In this document: positions 1 through 8,224 of the stretch, in pieces | Layout of the letters: each line of letters opens with the position of its first letter | Numbering within the stretch: the first letter of the stretch is position 1 | Source of the DNA: CAIQQQ01 sp040399685 | GTDB taxonomy: Bacteria > Pseudomonadota > Alphaproteobacteria > Acetobacterales > Acetobacteraceae | Direction: 5' to 3' | Assembly (NCBI GenBank): GCA_040399685.1 | Contig: JBBART010000012.1 | Span: 77,734 to 141,733, forward strand | DNA: 64,000 nt | The notes under the pieces: generated by a model | Told to the model about the DNA's origin: nothing | The model's database searches: none | What the model saw: the letters and a program-made list of their open reading frames with translations, nothing else | Program-made: the position numbers and the translations under genes

Positions 1-219
1 GGCCTGCGATGTGTCGGCGGGCAGACGGATGGTGCGGGCGGCGATGCCAACGGCCTGGGCCGCGCGGTCCTTGTTGCGGACATAGACAGCGCTGGCCGGA
101 TCGTCACCCACCAGCACCACGGCCAGGCCGGGGCGGAAATCGAGGGTGGCGATGCGCTCGCCCAGGGCGGTGCGCAGGCCGGCGGCCACGGCGCGGCCAT
201 CAATGATCATTGCGGTCAT
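1..219 (-). CDS. folD: Bifunctional methylenetetrahydrofolate dehydrogenase/cyclohydrolase FolD (N-terminal part)
   Basis: This is the first 73 codons of FolD; the rest lies beyond the left edge of the window. FolD is a cytosolic enzyme that interconverts 5,10-methylene-, 5,10-methenyl- and 10-formyl-tetrahydrofolate, supplying one-carbon units, for example to PurH encoded at about 5.9 kb. The visible sequence starts MTAMIIDGRAVA and contains the family signature GLAVVLVGDDPAS followed by AVYVRNKDRAAQAVGI, where FolD proteins carry the YVxxK catalytic region. The ATG at 219 overlaps the stop of the upstream DUF167 gene (ATGA), so yggT, DUF167 and folD form a coupled minus-strand operon. ATG at 210 is an alternative start four codons in. 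Identification rests on the N-terminal motif only but is quite safe. Confidence 0.9.
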   Translation of the reverse strand, partial: MTAMIIDGRAVAAGLRTALGERIATLDFRPGLAVVLVGDDPASAVYVRNKDRAAQAVGIAARTIRLPADTSQA

Positions 220-545
220 GTTGGGCTTTCAGAAAATTCGGATGAGATTAGGACCAGCTTCGCGCCCAGCAGCGCGGGGTCGCCGGTGACGCGCAGCAGT
301 TTTTGGCGGCTGCTGGCGCCTTGGATGACCGCAACGGTGCTGACGGCTACACCCAAAGCCGTGGCCAGCGTGGCGCAGACGGCGTCGTTCGCACGGCCGC
401 CTTCGGGAGCTGCGGTCACGCCAATGCGCAGCCGCCAGCCGTCGATGTCCGGCGCCAGGCCCATCAATCCGGGCCGGCGCGATTTCGGCATCGCCTTGAC
501 TGCCACGCTGACGCTCACGGCATCGGCGCGCCAGAATAGGGACAC
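216..545 (-). CDS. DUF167 (YggU) family protein
   Basis: This is a small soluble protein of 109 residues belonging to the DUF167/YggU family, whose biochemical role is not established. The sequence shows the family core: SVAVKAMPKSRRPG at the N-terminus, then RLRIGVTAAPEGGRANDAV and the GASSRQKLLRV signature. The best start is the GTG at 545, which overlaps the yggT stop as TAGTG; longer readings into yggT are antisense-like extensions in another frame. Its stop overlaps the folD start. YggT and YggU are commonly neighbours in proteobacteria, which supports the call. Length is normal for the family (about 100 residues). Confidence 0.85.
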   Translation of the reverse strand: MSLFWRADAVSVSVAVKAMPKSRRPGLMGLAPDIDGWRLRIGVTAAPEGGRANDAVCATLATALGVAVSTVAVIQGASSRQKLLRVTGDPALLGAKLVLISSEFSESPT

Positions 546-874
546 TACAGGAACAGACCCTGCACGTTGCCGAACACGATCGCGCCATGGATGCGCCCCA
601 GGAAGCTCTGGAGCAGCTGGATGGCGAGCAACAGCACCAGGGGGCTGAAATCGATGCTGCCGAAGGTGGGCAGAATGCGGCGAATGGGCCGCAGCGCCGG
701 CTCGGTGGTGCGATACAGGAAATCGCCGATCGTCCAGACCATCCGGTTGCGGGTGTCCAGAACGCCGAACGAACTCAACGTGGTGAACACGGCAGACAGG
801 ATGACCAGCCACCAAAATAGGCTGAGCAGGCCGTGTGCGACAGAAAACAGCATTTCAATCAGGTCGGTGATCAC
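545..874 (-). CDS. YggT family integral membrane protein
   Basis: This is a 109-residue membrane protein of the YggT family (similar to Ycf19/CCB3, linked in plastids to cytochrome maturation; the bacterial role is uncertain). It has two hydrophobic segments, one near residues 15-35 (LLSLFWWLVILSAVFTTL) and one near 75-95 (FSPLVLLLAIQLLQSFL), separated by the conserved RTTEPALRPIRRILP motif that typifies the family. It is the first gene of a minus-strand trio with DUF167 and folD, with the stop overlapping the next start by one base. The upstream 160 bp are shared with the divergent tRNA-Ala. Confidence 0.88.
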   Translation of the reverse strand: MITDLIEMLFSVAHGLLSLFWWLVILSAVFTTLSSFGVLDTRNRMVWTIGDFLYRTTEPALRPIRRILPTFGSIDFSPLVLLLAIQLLQSFLGRIHGAIVFGNVQGLFL

Positions 875-959
875 GCTGCGGGCTCCAAAAACGATTGTCG
901 GAACCTACGCGGAGCGCGGGGTGGGCCGCAACGGGGGAGCGTTTATGTGCAAACCCCGC

Positions 960-988
960 TTGACTTGGCCTGATCTCATGAGCAATGT
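960..988 (+). promoter_or_regulatory. Candidate sigma-70 promoter for tRNA-Ala
   Basis: TTGACT at 960-965 is followed after 17 bases by CAATGT at 983-988, about 50 bp upstream of the tRNA-Ala gene. The -35 box is good and the -10 box is weak, so this is a tentative call made by eye. Confidence 0.35.
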
Positions 989-1039
989 CCGCCGCCTGCG
1001 GAACGGGCTCGGTTTGCCCGAATCCGATGGCGTGGAGAT

Positions 1040-1115
<76 letters not shown>

Positions 1116-1197
1116 TCCCCCCAGTTTTGGAAAATTTCGCCATTTACATCCAGACCCAAGTCTCCCAGTCCCGCATCGTGCCGCACGCGAGCGCATC

Positions 1198-2436
1198 GTG
1201 ACCGACCCTACCCGCGAAGCTGCGTATGATCTGCTGTGCCTGACGTTCGGCAAGCATCGTCCGCTTGATGAGGGCCTCGCGGCCCTCGGCGGGCTTGATG
1301 CGCGGGACCGCGCGGCCGGCCATAGGCTTGCTGCCGCCGTGCTGCGCCGCACCGGGTCGCTGGACGCGGTGCTGGAGCCGTTCCTAAAAAAGCGCCCGCC
1401 TGATGAGGTTGCTCATATTTTGCGCATCGGCGCCGCTGGGCTGCTGTTGCTGGACACGCCGAAGCACGCAGCCGTCGCCACCGCCGTTTCACTGGCCCGC
1501 ACCCGTGGCTTTTCGGCTTTCACTGGGTTGGTGAACGCGGTGCTGCGTCGTGTGTCCGAGCATGGGGTTGCGGCCCTCGAAGGGCTGGACGGCCCACGTT
1601 TGGACACGCCGCCCTGGCTGTGGAACGCCTGGGGTCACGAAGCCCGCGCCATCGCCCGCGCCAACAACGCCGAAGCGCCGCTGGATCTGTCGGTGCGCCC
1701 AGGCGCCACCCCGCCGGAGGGCGCCGTGGCGCTGCCGACCGGAAGCTTCCGCTGTGAAGCCGGCACCCGCGTGATGGAACTCGCCGGTTTCGCCGAGGGT
1801 GATATTTGGGTGCAGGACGCCGCCGCCGCCCTTCCGGCCCGCCTGCTTGCGGCCCAACCGGGTGAACACGTGGCCGATCTCTGTGCCGCACCGGGTGGCA
1901 AGACCGCTCAGCTGGCCATGACCGGCGCGCACGTTACCGCCATTGAAAGCCACCCCAGCCGCATCGTGCGCCTGCGCGAAAATCTCGCCCGGCTGCGTCT
2001 GGATGTGGACGTGATCGAGGCCGATGCCGGCGCCTGGCGCCCGCCCGCGCCGCTGGATGCGGTTCTGCTGGACGCACCATGCAGCGCCACCGGCACCATA
2101 CGCCGTCATCCAGACATTCTGCATCTCAAGCGCCCGCGCGACATTCAGGGCCTTGTGGCCCAGCAGGACCGTCTGCTCGACGCAGCCTGCGACATGCTGC
2201 GGCCGGGCGGGCGGCTGATTTATGCCGTGTGTTCGTTGCAGCCCGAAGAAGGTGCTGCGCGGATTGAAGCCGCCTTGCAGCGTCTCAGCCTGCGGTTGTT
2301 GCCGTTCACGGCCGATGAAATTCCGGGCCTTCCCAATGCGCTGACGCCGCAAGGATATGTGCGCACAACCCCGGCGATGTGGGCGGAGCGCGGTGGGATG
2401 GATGGTTTCTTTGTCGCCCGCATGGTTCGCACCTGA
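1198..2436 (+). CDS. rsmB: 16S rRNA (cytosine-967-C5) methyltransferase RsmB/Sun family
   Basis: This 412-residue protein is an S-adenosylmethionine-dependent rRNA m5C methyltransferase acting on 16S rRNA. The N-terminal ~140 residues form a NusB-like RNA-binding domain (AAYDLLCLTF ... LDARDRAAGHRLAAAVLRR). The C-terminal Rossmann domain shows the SAM motif ADLCAAPGGKTAQLA, motif IV LDAPCSATGTIRRHPD and motif VI YAVCSLQPEEG. The two cysteines in DAPCS and AVCSL are the catalytic and release cysteines of RNA m5C methyltransferases. The start is the GTG at 1198; no strong ribosome-binding site is visible. It is followed 77 bp downstream by rpe, a gene order frequent in alphaproteobacteria. Confidence 0.93.
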   Translation: MTDPTREAAYDLLCLTFGKHRPLDEGLAALGGLDARDRAAGHRLAAAVLRRTGSLDAVLEPFLKKRPPDEVAHILRIGAAGLLLLDTPKHAAVATAVSLARTRGFSAFTGLVNAVLRRVSEHGVAALEGLDGPRLDTPPWLWNAWGHEARAIARANNAEAPLDLSVRPGATPPEGAVALPTGSFRCEAGTRVMELAGFAEGDIWVQDAAAALPARLLAAQPGEHVADLCAAPGGKTAQLAMTGAHVTAIESHPSRIVRLRENLARLRLDVDVIEADAGAWRPPAPLDAVLLDAPCSATGTIRRHPDILHLKRPRDIQGLVAQQDRLLDAACDMLRPGGRLIYAVCSLQPEEGAARIEAALQRLSLRLLPFTADEIPGLPNALTPQGYVRTTPAMWAERGGMDGFFVARMVRT

Positions 2437-2513
2437 ATTTGTATCCTTGTTTGCCGTAAGTTGGGGGAAGCCCTCGCTTGCGGCCAACACGCTGGTGTCG
2501 TTAGAAACAAACG

Positions 2514-3173
2514 ATGACAAAAAGCCCGATCATCGCCCCAAGCCTTCTTGCCGCTGATTTCTCACGATTGGGCGACGAAGTGCGCGCGGTTGAGGCCGCC
2601 GGTGCGGACTGGCTCCATCTTGACGTGATGGACGGTCATTTCGTTCCCAACATTACGTTCGGCCCGCTGGTGGTGAAGGCGCTGCGCAAACACACCGCCA
2701 TGCCGCTGGACGTGCATCTGATGATCGCGCCCTGCGATCCGTATATCGACGCCTTTGCCGAGGCGGGGGCGGACCATATCAGCATCCACCCCGAATCCGG
2801 CCCGCATCTGCACCGCTCGCTCCAGCGTATCCGTGCGCTGGGCAAGAAGGCCGGCGTGGTACTGAACCCGGCCACCCCGGTTGAATCGATCCTGTGGGTG
2901 ATGGACCTCGTGGACATCATCATGGTGATGACGGTCAACCCAGGGTTTGGCGGGCAGGCGTTCATTGAAAGCCAGTTGCCGAAAGTGGCCCTGCTGCGGC
3001 AGGCGATCGACGCCTCTGGCCGCCAGATCGCGCTGCAGATCGATGGCGGCGTTACCACCCAGACAGCGCCCCGCCTGCTGGCGGCCGGGGCTGACACGTT
3101 GGTGGCCGGCACGGCGGTGTTCGGTGCCACCCATTATGCCACCGCCATTGCTTCCATTCGCGGCGTCGTCTGA
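2514..3173 (+). CDS. rpe: Ribulose-phosphate 3-epimerase
   Basis: This 219-residue TIM-barrel enzyme interconverts ribulose-5-phosphate and xylulose-5-phosphate in the pentose phosphate pathway (and the Calvin cycle where present). Family signatures are intact: IAPSLLAADFSRL at the N-terminus, WLHLDVMDGHFVPNITFGP carrying the metal-binding His and catalytic Asp, DVHLMI, MTVNPGFGGQ and the second catalytic Asp in LQIDGGV. Length is typical. Its stop overlaps the start of the heparinase-like gene (TGATG), so the two are probably cotranslated. Confidence 0.96.
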   Translation: MTKSPIIAPSLLAADFSRLGDEVRAVEAAGADWLHLDVMDGHFVPNITFGPLVVKALRKHTAMPLDVHLMIAPCDPYIDAFAEAGADHISIHPESGPHLHRSLQRIRALGKKAGVVLNPATPVESILWVMDLVDIIMVMTVNPGFGGQAFIESQLPKVALLRQAIDASGRQIALQIDGGVTTQTAPRLLAAGADTLVAGTAVFGATHYATAIASIRGVV

Positions 3174-4762
3174 TGCCGCCCGATCCGGCGCGCTGGTTGC
3201 GGCGCACGATGGCGAAGATGCCGCAGATTGGCCTCGCCCGCGTGCCTGACGCACCCTTGCCGGTGGTGCGTGACCTCTGGCCTGGCGACGCCACGCGTGG
3301 CGCAAACCTGCTGAAGGGCGAGATTGAATTTGGTGGGCTCATCGGCCGCCTGACACCCGCCAGCTTCAGGGATCAGCAGGGGCCGGTTGCCCTGCGCACC
3401 GCCATTCACAGCTTCGGCTGGCTGCGGGATCTGCGGGCGCTCGGCACCGACGCAGCGCGCATTCACGGTCGCGCGATGGTGGGGGAATGGATCGCAACGC
3501 AGGCCTTGGAACCCTTGGCCGCCCGCCCGGATGTGGCGGGTGCCCGCATCGCCGCGTGGCTGGGCCATTACGACTTCTTCGCGGCCTCTGCCGATGATGG
3601 GTTTCGCCAAAGCCTGATGGGCCGCCTGGTGGCTTGCGCCCGCGGCCTGTCCGCCGCCCTGCCAGCCGAGGAGCAGGACGAGCGGGCGTTGACCGGCGTG
3701 AAGGGCCTGATCGCCGCAGCCGTGGCATTGCCGGAACAGACGGCCTTCATGCAGCGCGCGCTGAAGATTTTGCCACAGGAAATCCAGCGCCAGATCCTGC
3801 CCGACGGCACCCATTGCGAGCGCAGCCCGGCCCAGCTTCTGGCAGCGCTGCAAGACCTCGCCGAGATCCGTAACCTGTTGCAGGCCGGCCAAACACCAAT
3901 CCCGTCCGCCCTCACCAACGCCATCGAGCGCATGGCGCCGGTGCTGCGCGCCCTGCGCCACGGCGATGGCGGACTGGCCTTGTTCAATGGGTCGCGCGAG
4001 GAAAGCCCCGCCTTGATCGAGGCTGTGCTGACCCAGGCTGGCCGCGCCGGACGTGTGCCGTCTTCGATGACAGATGGTGGCTTCCAGCGCCTTGCCGCCG
4101 GCCGTAGCCTGTTGATCATCGATTGCGGCAAGCCCCCTGCACCGGGGATGGACCGTTTCGCCCATGCGGGCACGTTGTCGTTCGAACTGTCGATCGGTCG
4201 GGACCGGATGATCGTTAATTGCGGCGCTGCGCCCGGCGCTTTCGGCGACTGGCGCGACGCGGCGCGGTCCACAGCAGCGCATTCGACGTTGATCATCGCC
4301 GATACCAACTCGTCCGAGTTGCTTCCTGACGGGCTTGGCCGCAGGCCAGCGAATGTGGAGCAGCAACGCCAGGAGGCCGGCGGCGCGCACTGGCTGGAAA
4401 TGAGTCATGACGGCTGGGGCCGCCCGTTCGGCGCCGTGCATCGCCGGCGGCTTTATATGGCCGATAGCGGAGACGACATTCGCGGCGAGGATCTGATCGA
4501 GGCGGAGAGCCCGCAGCCTTACACCGTGCGCTTCCATCTGCACCCGAATGTGGATGCCAGCCTGCAACAGGATGGCGAGGCGATCCTGTTGCGCCTGCCC
4601 TCCGGCAGCGGCTGGCGACTGCGGGCCGATGGCGCGCAACTGTCTCTGGAAGACAGCATCTATCTCGGCGGCGCCACGCCGCGCAAAAGCGAGCAGGTGG
4701 TGCTGACGGGCTATGAGGATGGCCCCCAGCAGATCAAATGGGCGATCACGCGCGTCGGATGA
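3173..4762 (+). CDS. Heparinase II/III-like protein
   Basis: This 529-residue protein belongs to the heparinase II/III family of polysaccharide-lyase-like proteins, commonly found beside rpe and purH in alphaproteobacteria; its natural substrate is unknown. The N-terminal half is an alpha-rich toroid-like region (SFGWLRDLRALG ... RIAAWLGHYDFFAA), and the C-terminal ~250 residues form the heparinase II/III beta-sandwich region with the motifs DGGFQRLAAGRSLLIIDCG, FAHAGTLSFELSIGRDRMIVNCG and HSTLIIADTNSSE. The sequence HAGTLSFE resembles the H-D-SFE catalytic motif of the family. No signal peptide is evident at the N-terminus. It overlaps rpe upstream and the glycosyltransferase downstream (ATGA), suggesting a role in turnover or synthesis of a cell-surface glycan. 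Confidence 0.85.
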   Translation: MPPDPARWLRRTMAKMPQIGLARVPDAPLPVVRDLWPGDATRGANLLKGEIEFGGLIGRLTPASFRDQQGPVALRTAIHSFGWLRDLRALGTDAARIHGRAMVGEWIATQALEPLAARPDVAGARIAAWLGHYDFFAASADDGFRQSLMGRLVACARGLSAALPAEEQDERALTGVKGLIAAAVALPEQTAFMQRALKILPQEIQRQILPDGTHCERSPAQLLAALQDLAEIRNLLQAGQTPIPSALTNAIERMAPVLRALRHGDGGLALFNGSREESPALIEAVLTQAGRAGRVPSSMTDGGFQRLAAGRSLLIIDCGKPPAPGMDRFAHAGTLSFELSIGRDRMIVNCGAAPGAFGDWRDAARSTAAHSTLIIADTNSSELLPDGLGRRPANVEQQRQEAGGAHWLEMSHDGWGRPFGAVHRRRLYMADSGDDIRGEDLIEAESPQPYTVRFHLHPNVDASLQQDGEAILLRLPSGSGWRLRADGAQLSLEDSIYLGGATPRKSEQVVLTGYEDGPQQIKWAITRVG

Positions 4763-5859
4763 AAATCGTCGAGATCACCAACGTCGATTTCTCGCTTCGG
4801 CATTTCCTGCTGCCCCTGATGCGCGGCCTGCGGGCCCGGGGGCATGAGGTGATCGGCGCGTCGGCCGAGGGGCCGTTGCTGGAAGTGGCGCGCGCCGAAG
4901 GGTTCCGGGTGGTTGGCCTGCCGCTGGCCCGCAGCCTGTCGCCGGTCGCCCAATGGCGGGCGTTCCGCGCCCTGGTGGCGTTTCTGCGCGCCGAAAGGCC
5001 GGATCTCGTGCACGGCCACATGCCCATCAGCGGCTTTCTGGCGCGGGTGGCCGCCCGCGTCGCGGGGGTGCCGCGCGTGGCCTATACCTGCCACGGCTTC
5101 CTTTTCAATCAGCCCGGCCCGTGGCCCCGCCGCGCGGTGGCGTTCGTGATGGAACTGGTCGGCGGCCAGCTGACCGATGTTCACATGACCGTCTCGCGCG
5201 AGGAGGCCGCCGATGCCCGCCGGCTGTGGATCAATCGCGGCAGCACCGCCATCGGCAACGGCCGCGACCCGGCCCGTTTTCATCCAGACCCGGAAGCCCG
5301 CGCCCGGCTGCGTGCGGAATTGGGGGTGCCGGAGGATCGTGTGGTCATCACCGCCATCTCCCGCCTTGTGCGCCACAAGGGCTATCCCGAACTTCTCGCG
5401 GCCATGAAGAACGTGGATGCCGAATTGTGGGTGGTGGGCGAGCGCCTGCCGTCCGATCATGGCGAGGACATGGAGCCGTATTTCGCCGATAGCGGCCTCG
5501 GCCCCCGGCTGCGGCGTCTCGGCTATCGTGACGATATTCCAGCCATTCTGGCGGCATCGGACGTGTTCACCCTGCCCAGCCATTTCGAAGGTCTGCCGAT
5601 GTCGATCATCGAGGCCATGCTCACGGCACTCCCGGTTGTGGCCACCGATATACGCGGCCCACGTGAACAAGTGGTGAACGACGAGACCGGTTTTCTCGTC
5701 CCGCCCGCCACGGTGGCACCTTTGGCCGCAGCACTCAGCCTGCTTGCGACCGACCCGGACCTGCGGGCGCGGCTGGGTGCGGCCGGTCGTGCGCGGGCGC
5801 TCGGTCTTTTTGACGAGGCTGTTGTGCTCGCACGAACGCTGGACCTGCTGGGAGCCTAG
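4759..5859 (+). CDS. Glycosyltransferase family 4 protein
   Basis: This 366-residue protein is a GT-B fold glycosyltransferase (family 4/group 1), transferring a sugar from a nucleotide-sugar donor, probably during surface polysaccharide or glycolipid synthesis. The N-terminal acceptor domain has LPLMRGLRARGHEVIGASAEG and RPDLVHGHMPISG; the C-terminal donor domain has ISRLVRHKGYPELL, then DVFTLPSHFEGLPMSIIEAMLTALPVVATDIRGPREQV, including the EGLPMSIIEAM variant of the EX7E motif. ATG 4759 is preferred because it overlaps the upstream stop (ATGA); an in-frame ATG at 4738 adds seven residues. It sits between the heparinase-like gene and purH, which are often directly adjacent in relatives, so it may be an insertion into an older operon. 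Confidence 0.9.
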   Translation: MKIVEITNVDFSLRHFLLPLMRGLRARGHEVIGASAEGPLLEVARAEGFRVVGLPLARSLSPVAQWRAFRALVAFLRAERPDLVHGHMPISGFLARVAARVAGVPRVAYTCHGFLFNQPGPWPRRAVAFVMELVGGQLTDVHMTVSREEAADARRLWINRGSTAIGNGRDPARFHPDPEARARLRAELGVPEDRVVITAISRLVRHKGYPELLAAMKNVDAELWVVGERLPSDHGEDMEPYFADSGLGPRLRRLGYRDDIPAILAASDVFTLPSHFEGLPMSIIEAMLTALPVVATDIRGPREQVVNDETGFLVPPATVAPLAAALSLLATDPDLRARLGAAGRARALGLFDEAVVLARTLDLLGA

Positions 5860-5874
5860 GTTTAATACGCGGGG

Positions 5875-7449
5875 ATGATCGACATTGCCCCCATCCGCCG
5901 CGCCCTTATCTCTGTTTCCGACAAGACCGGTCTGGTCGATTTCGCCCGTGCGCTCGCCAGCCACGGCATCGAAATCCTGTCCACCGGCGGCTCTGCCCGG
6001 GCCCTGCGCGAGGCCGGCATCGCCGTGACGGAAGTGGCCGACCACACCGGCTTCCCGGAAATCCTGGATGGGCGGGTGAAAACCCTGGTGCCGCAGATCC
6101 ATGGCGGCATCCTCGGCCGCCGCGACCTGCCCGAGCATCTGGCGCAGATGGCCGAACACAAGATCGCGCCGATCGACCTCGTGGCCGTGAACCTCTACCC
6201 GTTCGAAGCCACCGTCGCCGCCGGTGCCGCCTATGACGATTGCGTCGAGAACATCGACATCGGCGGCCCGGCCATGATCCGCGCCGCCGCCAAGAACCAC
6301 GATTTCGTCACCATTCTCACCGAGGCATCGCAGTATGCCGCGGTTCTGGCCGAACTGGCCGAGCATGGCGGCACGAAGCTTGCCACCCGCCGCAGGCTGG
6401 CGGGGGAGGCCTATGCCCGCACCTCCGCCTATGACAGCGCCATTTCCACTTGGTTCGCCGGCCAGCGCGACGAGACCTTCCCCGAGCGCATGACCTTGTC
6501 CGGCATCCGTCGCCAGACGCTGCGCTACGGCGAGAACCCGCATCAGGCAGCCGCGTTCTACGCCACCGGCACCCGCGCCGGCGTGGCCACCGCGCGCCAG
6601 GTGCAGGGCAAGGAATTGTCGTTCAACAACCTCAATGACACCGACGCCGCCTTCGAGTGCGTGGCCGAGTTCGACGGCCCGACCGTGGTGATCGTCAAGC
6701 ACGCCAACCCGTGCGGCGTGGCATCGTCTGACACCCTCGCCAAGGCGTGGGATCTGGCGTTGCGCTGCGATCCGGTGTCGGCGTTTGGCGGCATCATCGC
6801 CGTCAACCGCACGCTGGACGCCGAGACGGCGGAGCGTATCGCTGCCATCTTCTCCGAAGTGATCATCGCGCCGGACGCTACCGCCGAGGCCCAGGCCATC
6901 CTGTCGCGGAAAAAGAACCTGCGCCTGCTGCTGACCGGCGGCCTGCCGAACCCGGCCGAGCCCGGCATGTCCATCCGCACCATCGCCGGCGGTTTCCTGG
7001 CCCAGACCCGCGACGCCGGGCGCATCGCCCGCGCCGACCTGAAGGTGGTGACGCAGCGCGCCCCCACCGAGGCGGAACTGAATGATCTGCTGTTCGCATT
7101 CCGTGTCTGCAAGCACGTGAAGTCCAACGCCATCATCTATGCCCACCACGCTGCCACCACCGGCATCGGCGCTGGCCAGATGAGCCGCGTCGATTCGGCG
7201 CGCATCGCCGCCTGGAAGGGTGCCGAGGCGGCCAAGCAGGAGGGCATCGCCACGCCGCTCACCTTGGGCAGTGTCGTGGCGTCCGACGCGTTCTTCCCGT
7301 TCGCAGATGGCTTGCAGGCGGCGATTTCGGCCGGGGCGACAGCGGTGATCCAGCCCGGTGGCTCGATGCGGGATTCCGAGGTGATCGCGGCTGCCGACGA
7401 AGCCGGCATTGCGATGGTGCTGACCGGAATGCGCCACTTCCGCCATTGA
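5875..7449 (+). CDS. purH: Bifunctional AICAR formyltransferase / IMP cyclohydrolase PurH
   Basis: This 524-residue enzyme catalyses the last two steps of purine synthesis, formylating AICAR with 10-formyl-THF and closing the ring to IMP. Residues ~8-145 are the IMP cyclohydrolase (MGS-like) domain (RRALISVSDKTGLVDFARALASHGIEILSTGGSA, DHTGFPEILDGRVKTLVPQIHGGIL). The remainder is the AICAR transformylase domain, with RYGENPHQAAAFY, VIVKHANPCGVA (the catalytic Lys-His region), DPVSAFGGIIAVNR and the C-terminal DAFFPFADGLQ ... VIQPGGSMRDSEVI. Length and motifs are standard. It lies 15 bp after the glycosyltransferase stop, so it probably shares the upstream transcript. Confidence 0.97.
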   Translation: MIDIAPIRRALISVSDKTGLVDFARALASHGIEILSTGGSARALREAGIAVTEVADHTGFPEILDGRVKTLVPQIHGGILGRRDLPEHLAQMAEHKIAPIDLVAVNLYPFEATVAAGAAYDDCVENIDIGGPAMIRAAAKNHDFVTILTEASQYAAVLAELAEHGGTKLATRRRLAGEAYARTSAYDSAISTWFAGQRDETFPERMTLSGIRRQTLRYGENPHQAAAFYATGTRAGVATARQVQGKELSFNNLNDTDAAFECVAEFDGPTVVIVKHANPCGVASSDTLAKAWDLALRCDPVSAFGGIIAVNRTLDAETAERIAAIFSEVIIAPDATAEAQAILSRKKNLRLLLTGGLPNPAEPGMSIRTIAGGFLAQTRDAGRIARADLKVVTQRAPTEAELNDLLFAFRVCKHVKSNAIIYAHHAATTGIGAGQMSRVDSARIAAWKGAEAAKQEGIATPLTLGSVVASDAFFPFADGLQAAISAGATAVIQPGGSMRDSEVIAAADEAGIAMVLTGMRHFRH

Positions 7450-7477
7450 GGAAGGGCGCACCGGCCAGCAAGCCGTT

Positions 7478-7642
7478 TCAGCTTTTCGCGGAGTGTTTCT
7501 TCGTGGGGGCTTTGGCGGTCTTGGTCGGGGCCTTTTTCTTCGTCTTCGCCTTGGCCGTGGCGGCTTCGGCAAGCGAGGCGGACAGGACAATCCCGGCTGC
7601 GGCGAGCAACGGGGATGCGAACAAAGCGCGGCGTGAAAGCAT
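7478..7642 (-). CDS. Small secreted lysine/alanine-rich protein
   Basis: This 54-residue ORF begins MLSRRALFASPLLAAAGIVLSASLAEAA, a textbook signal peptide with an AEA cleavage site, and continues as a short tail made almost only of Lys, Ala, Thr and Ser (TAKAKTKKKAPTKTAKAPTKK). The mature part would be ~26 residues, strongly basic and disordered. No function can be assigned; possibilities include binding to DNA, peptidoglycan or anionic lipids in the periplasm. ATG 7651 (MHPMLSRR) is an alternative start. It lies 3' of purH, convergent with it, and downstream of the terminator of the DUF1489 gene. Confidence 0.55.
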   Translation of the reverse strand: MLSRRALFASPLLAAAGIVLSASLAEAATAKAKTKKKAPTKTAKAPTKKHSAKS

Positions 7643-7679
7643 AGGATGCATCTCCGATCTGGCTGAGAGCGCCCGCGAG

Positions 7680-7715
7680 AAAAAGCGCCCATAGATCTGA
7701 AATCTATGGCGCTTC
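7680..7715 (-). terminator. Rho-independent terminator of the DUF1489 gene
   Basis: On the minus strand, GCGCCATAGAT and ATCTATGGGCGC pair as an 11-bp stem with one bulged base around a 5-nt loop, followed directly by TTTTT. It lies 42 bp past the stop of the DUF1489 gene and separates it from the small secreted protein gene. Confidence 0.8.
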
Positions 7716-7757
7716 GAACGTAGCCTTTGCAAGTCCGTAGAAGCCCTCAGGCTGCTG

Positions 7758-8177
7758 TTACAGCAGCCCCAGCGCCTGCAGCGAGCGGCGCATGGCCTCG
7801 GGGAATTCATCCGTTCCGGCTGCGGTCGATTGGTCCAGATCCAACGGGGCGGCCTCGGCCGTCAGATAGCGCCAGCCCTGGAAGGCGCGAATGGGCGTGG
7901 CGGACACCGGCACCAGTTCCGGGTCCAGCACCAGACCGGCGCAGGCTCTGTCATCGTCCCAGGTGTCGTCCACGATATCGAGAATGCGCTGGCGCACGAG
8001 AACGGCGCCGGCAATCACCCAATAGATCGATCCGCCATCCGTGACCTCGGCGGTCCTGCGTGGAAAATTCCGGGTCTGGTGGCGCAAGGGCGGCCGAATG
8101 GCCAGTCGCGCCGCCTGCACGGTCTTGAGATGAGCGATGTCGCGAATACCAACGGCAAGCTTGACGATATGGAGCAT
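7758..8177 (-). CDS. DUF1489 family protein
   Basis: This is a 139-residue cytosolic protein of the DUF1489 family, restricted mainly to alphaproteobacteria and of unknown function. Recognisable features are the opening MLHIVKLAVGIRDI, the central QTRNFPRRTAEVTDGGSIYWVIAGAVLVRQRILDI and DPELVPVSATPIRAFQGWRYL near the C-terminus. The ATG at 8177 is chosen because family members start at this MLHIVKL; an upstream extension to 8312 has no similarity and overlaps the divergent gene. A strong terminator follows. It is divergent from the DUF2237 gene with only ~47 bp between starts, so the two probably share a regulatory region. Confidence 0.88.
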   Translation of the reverse strand: MLHIVKLAVGIRDIAHLKTVQAARLAIRPPLRHQTRNFPRRTAEVTDGGSIYWVIAGAVLVRQRILDIVDDTWDDDRACAGLVLDPELVPVSATPIRAFQGWRYLTAEAAPLDLDQSTAAGTDEFPEAMRRSLQALGLL

Positions 8178-8224
8178 GATGGCGATGTGCCCCCATGGCG
8201 CACGCGAGACAAGGGAGAATGTCG

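Noticed and set aside
4711..7692. A 993-codon open frame on the minus strand
   Set aside because: It is antisense to the glycosyltransferase and purH, its translation is rich in Gly/His/Arg without domains, and both plus-strand genes have strong family motifs. High GC makes such long shadow frames common.
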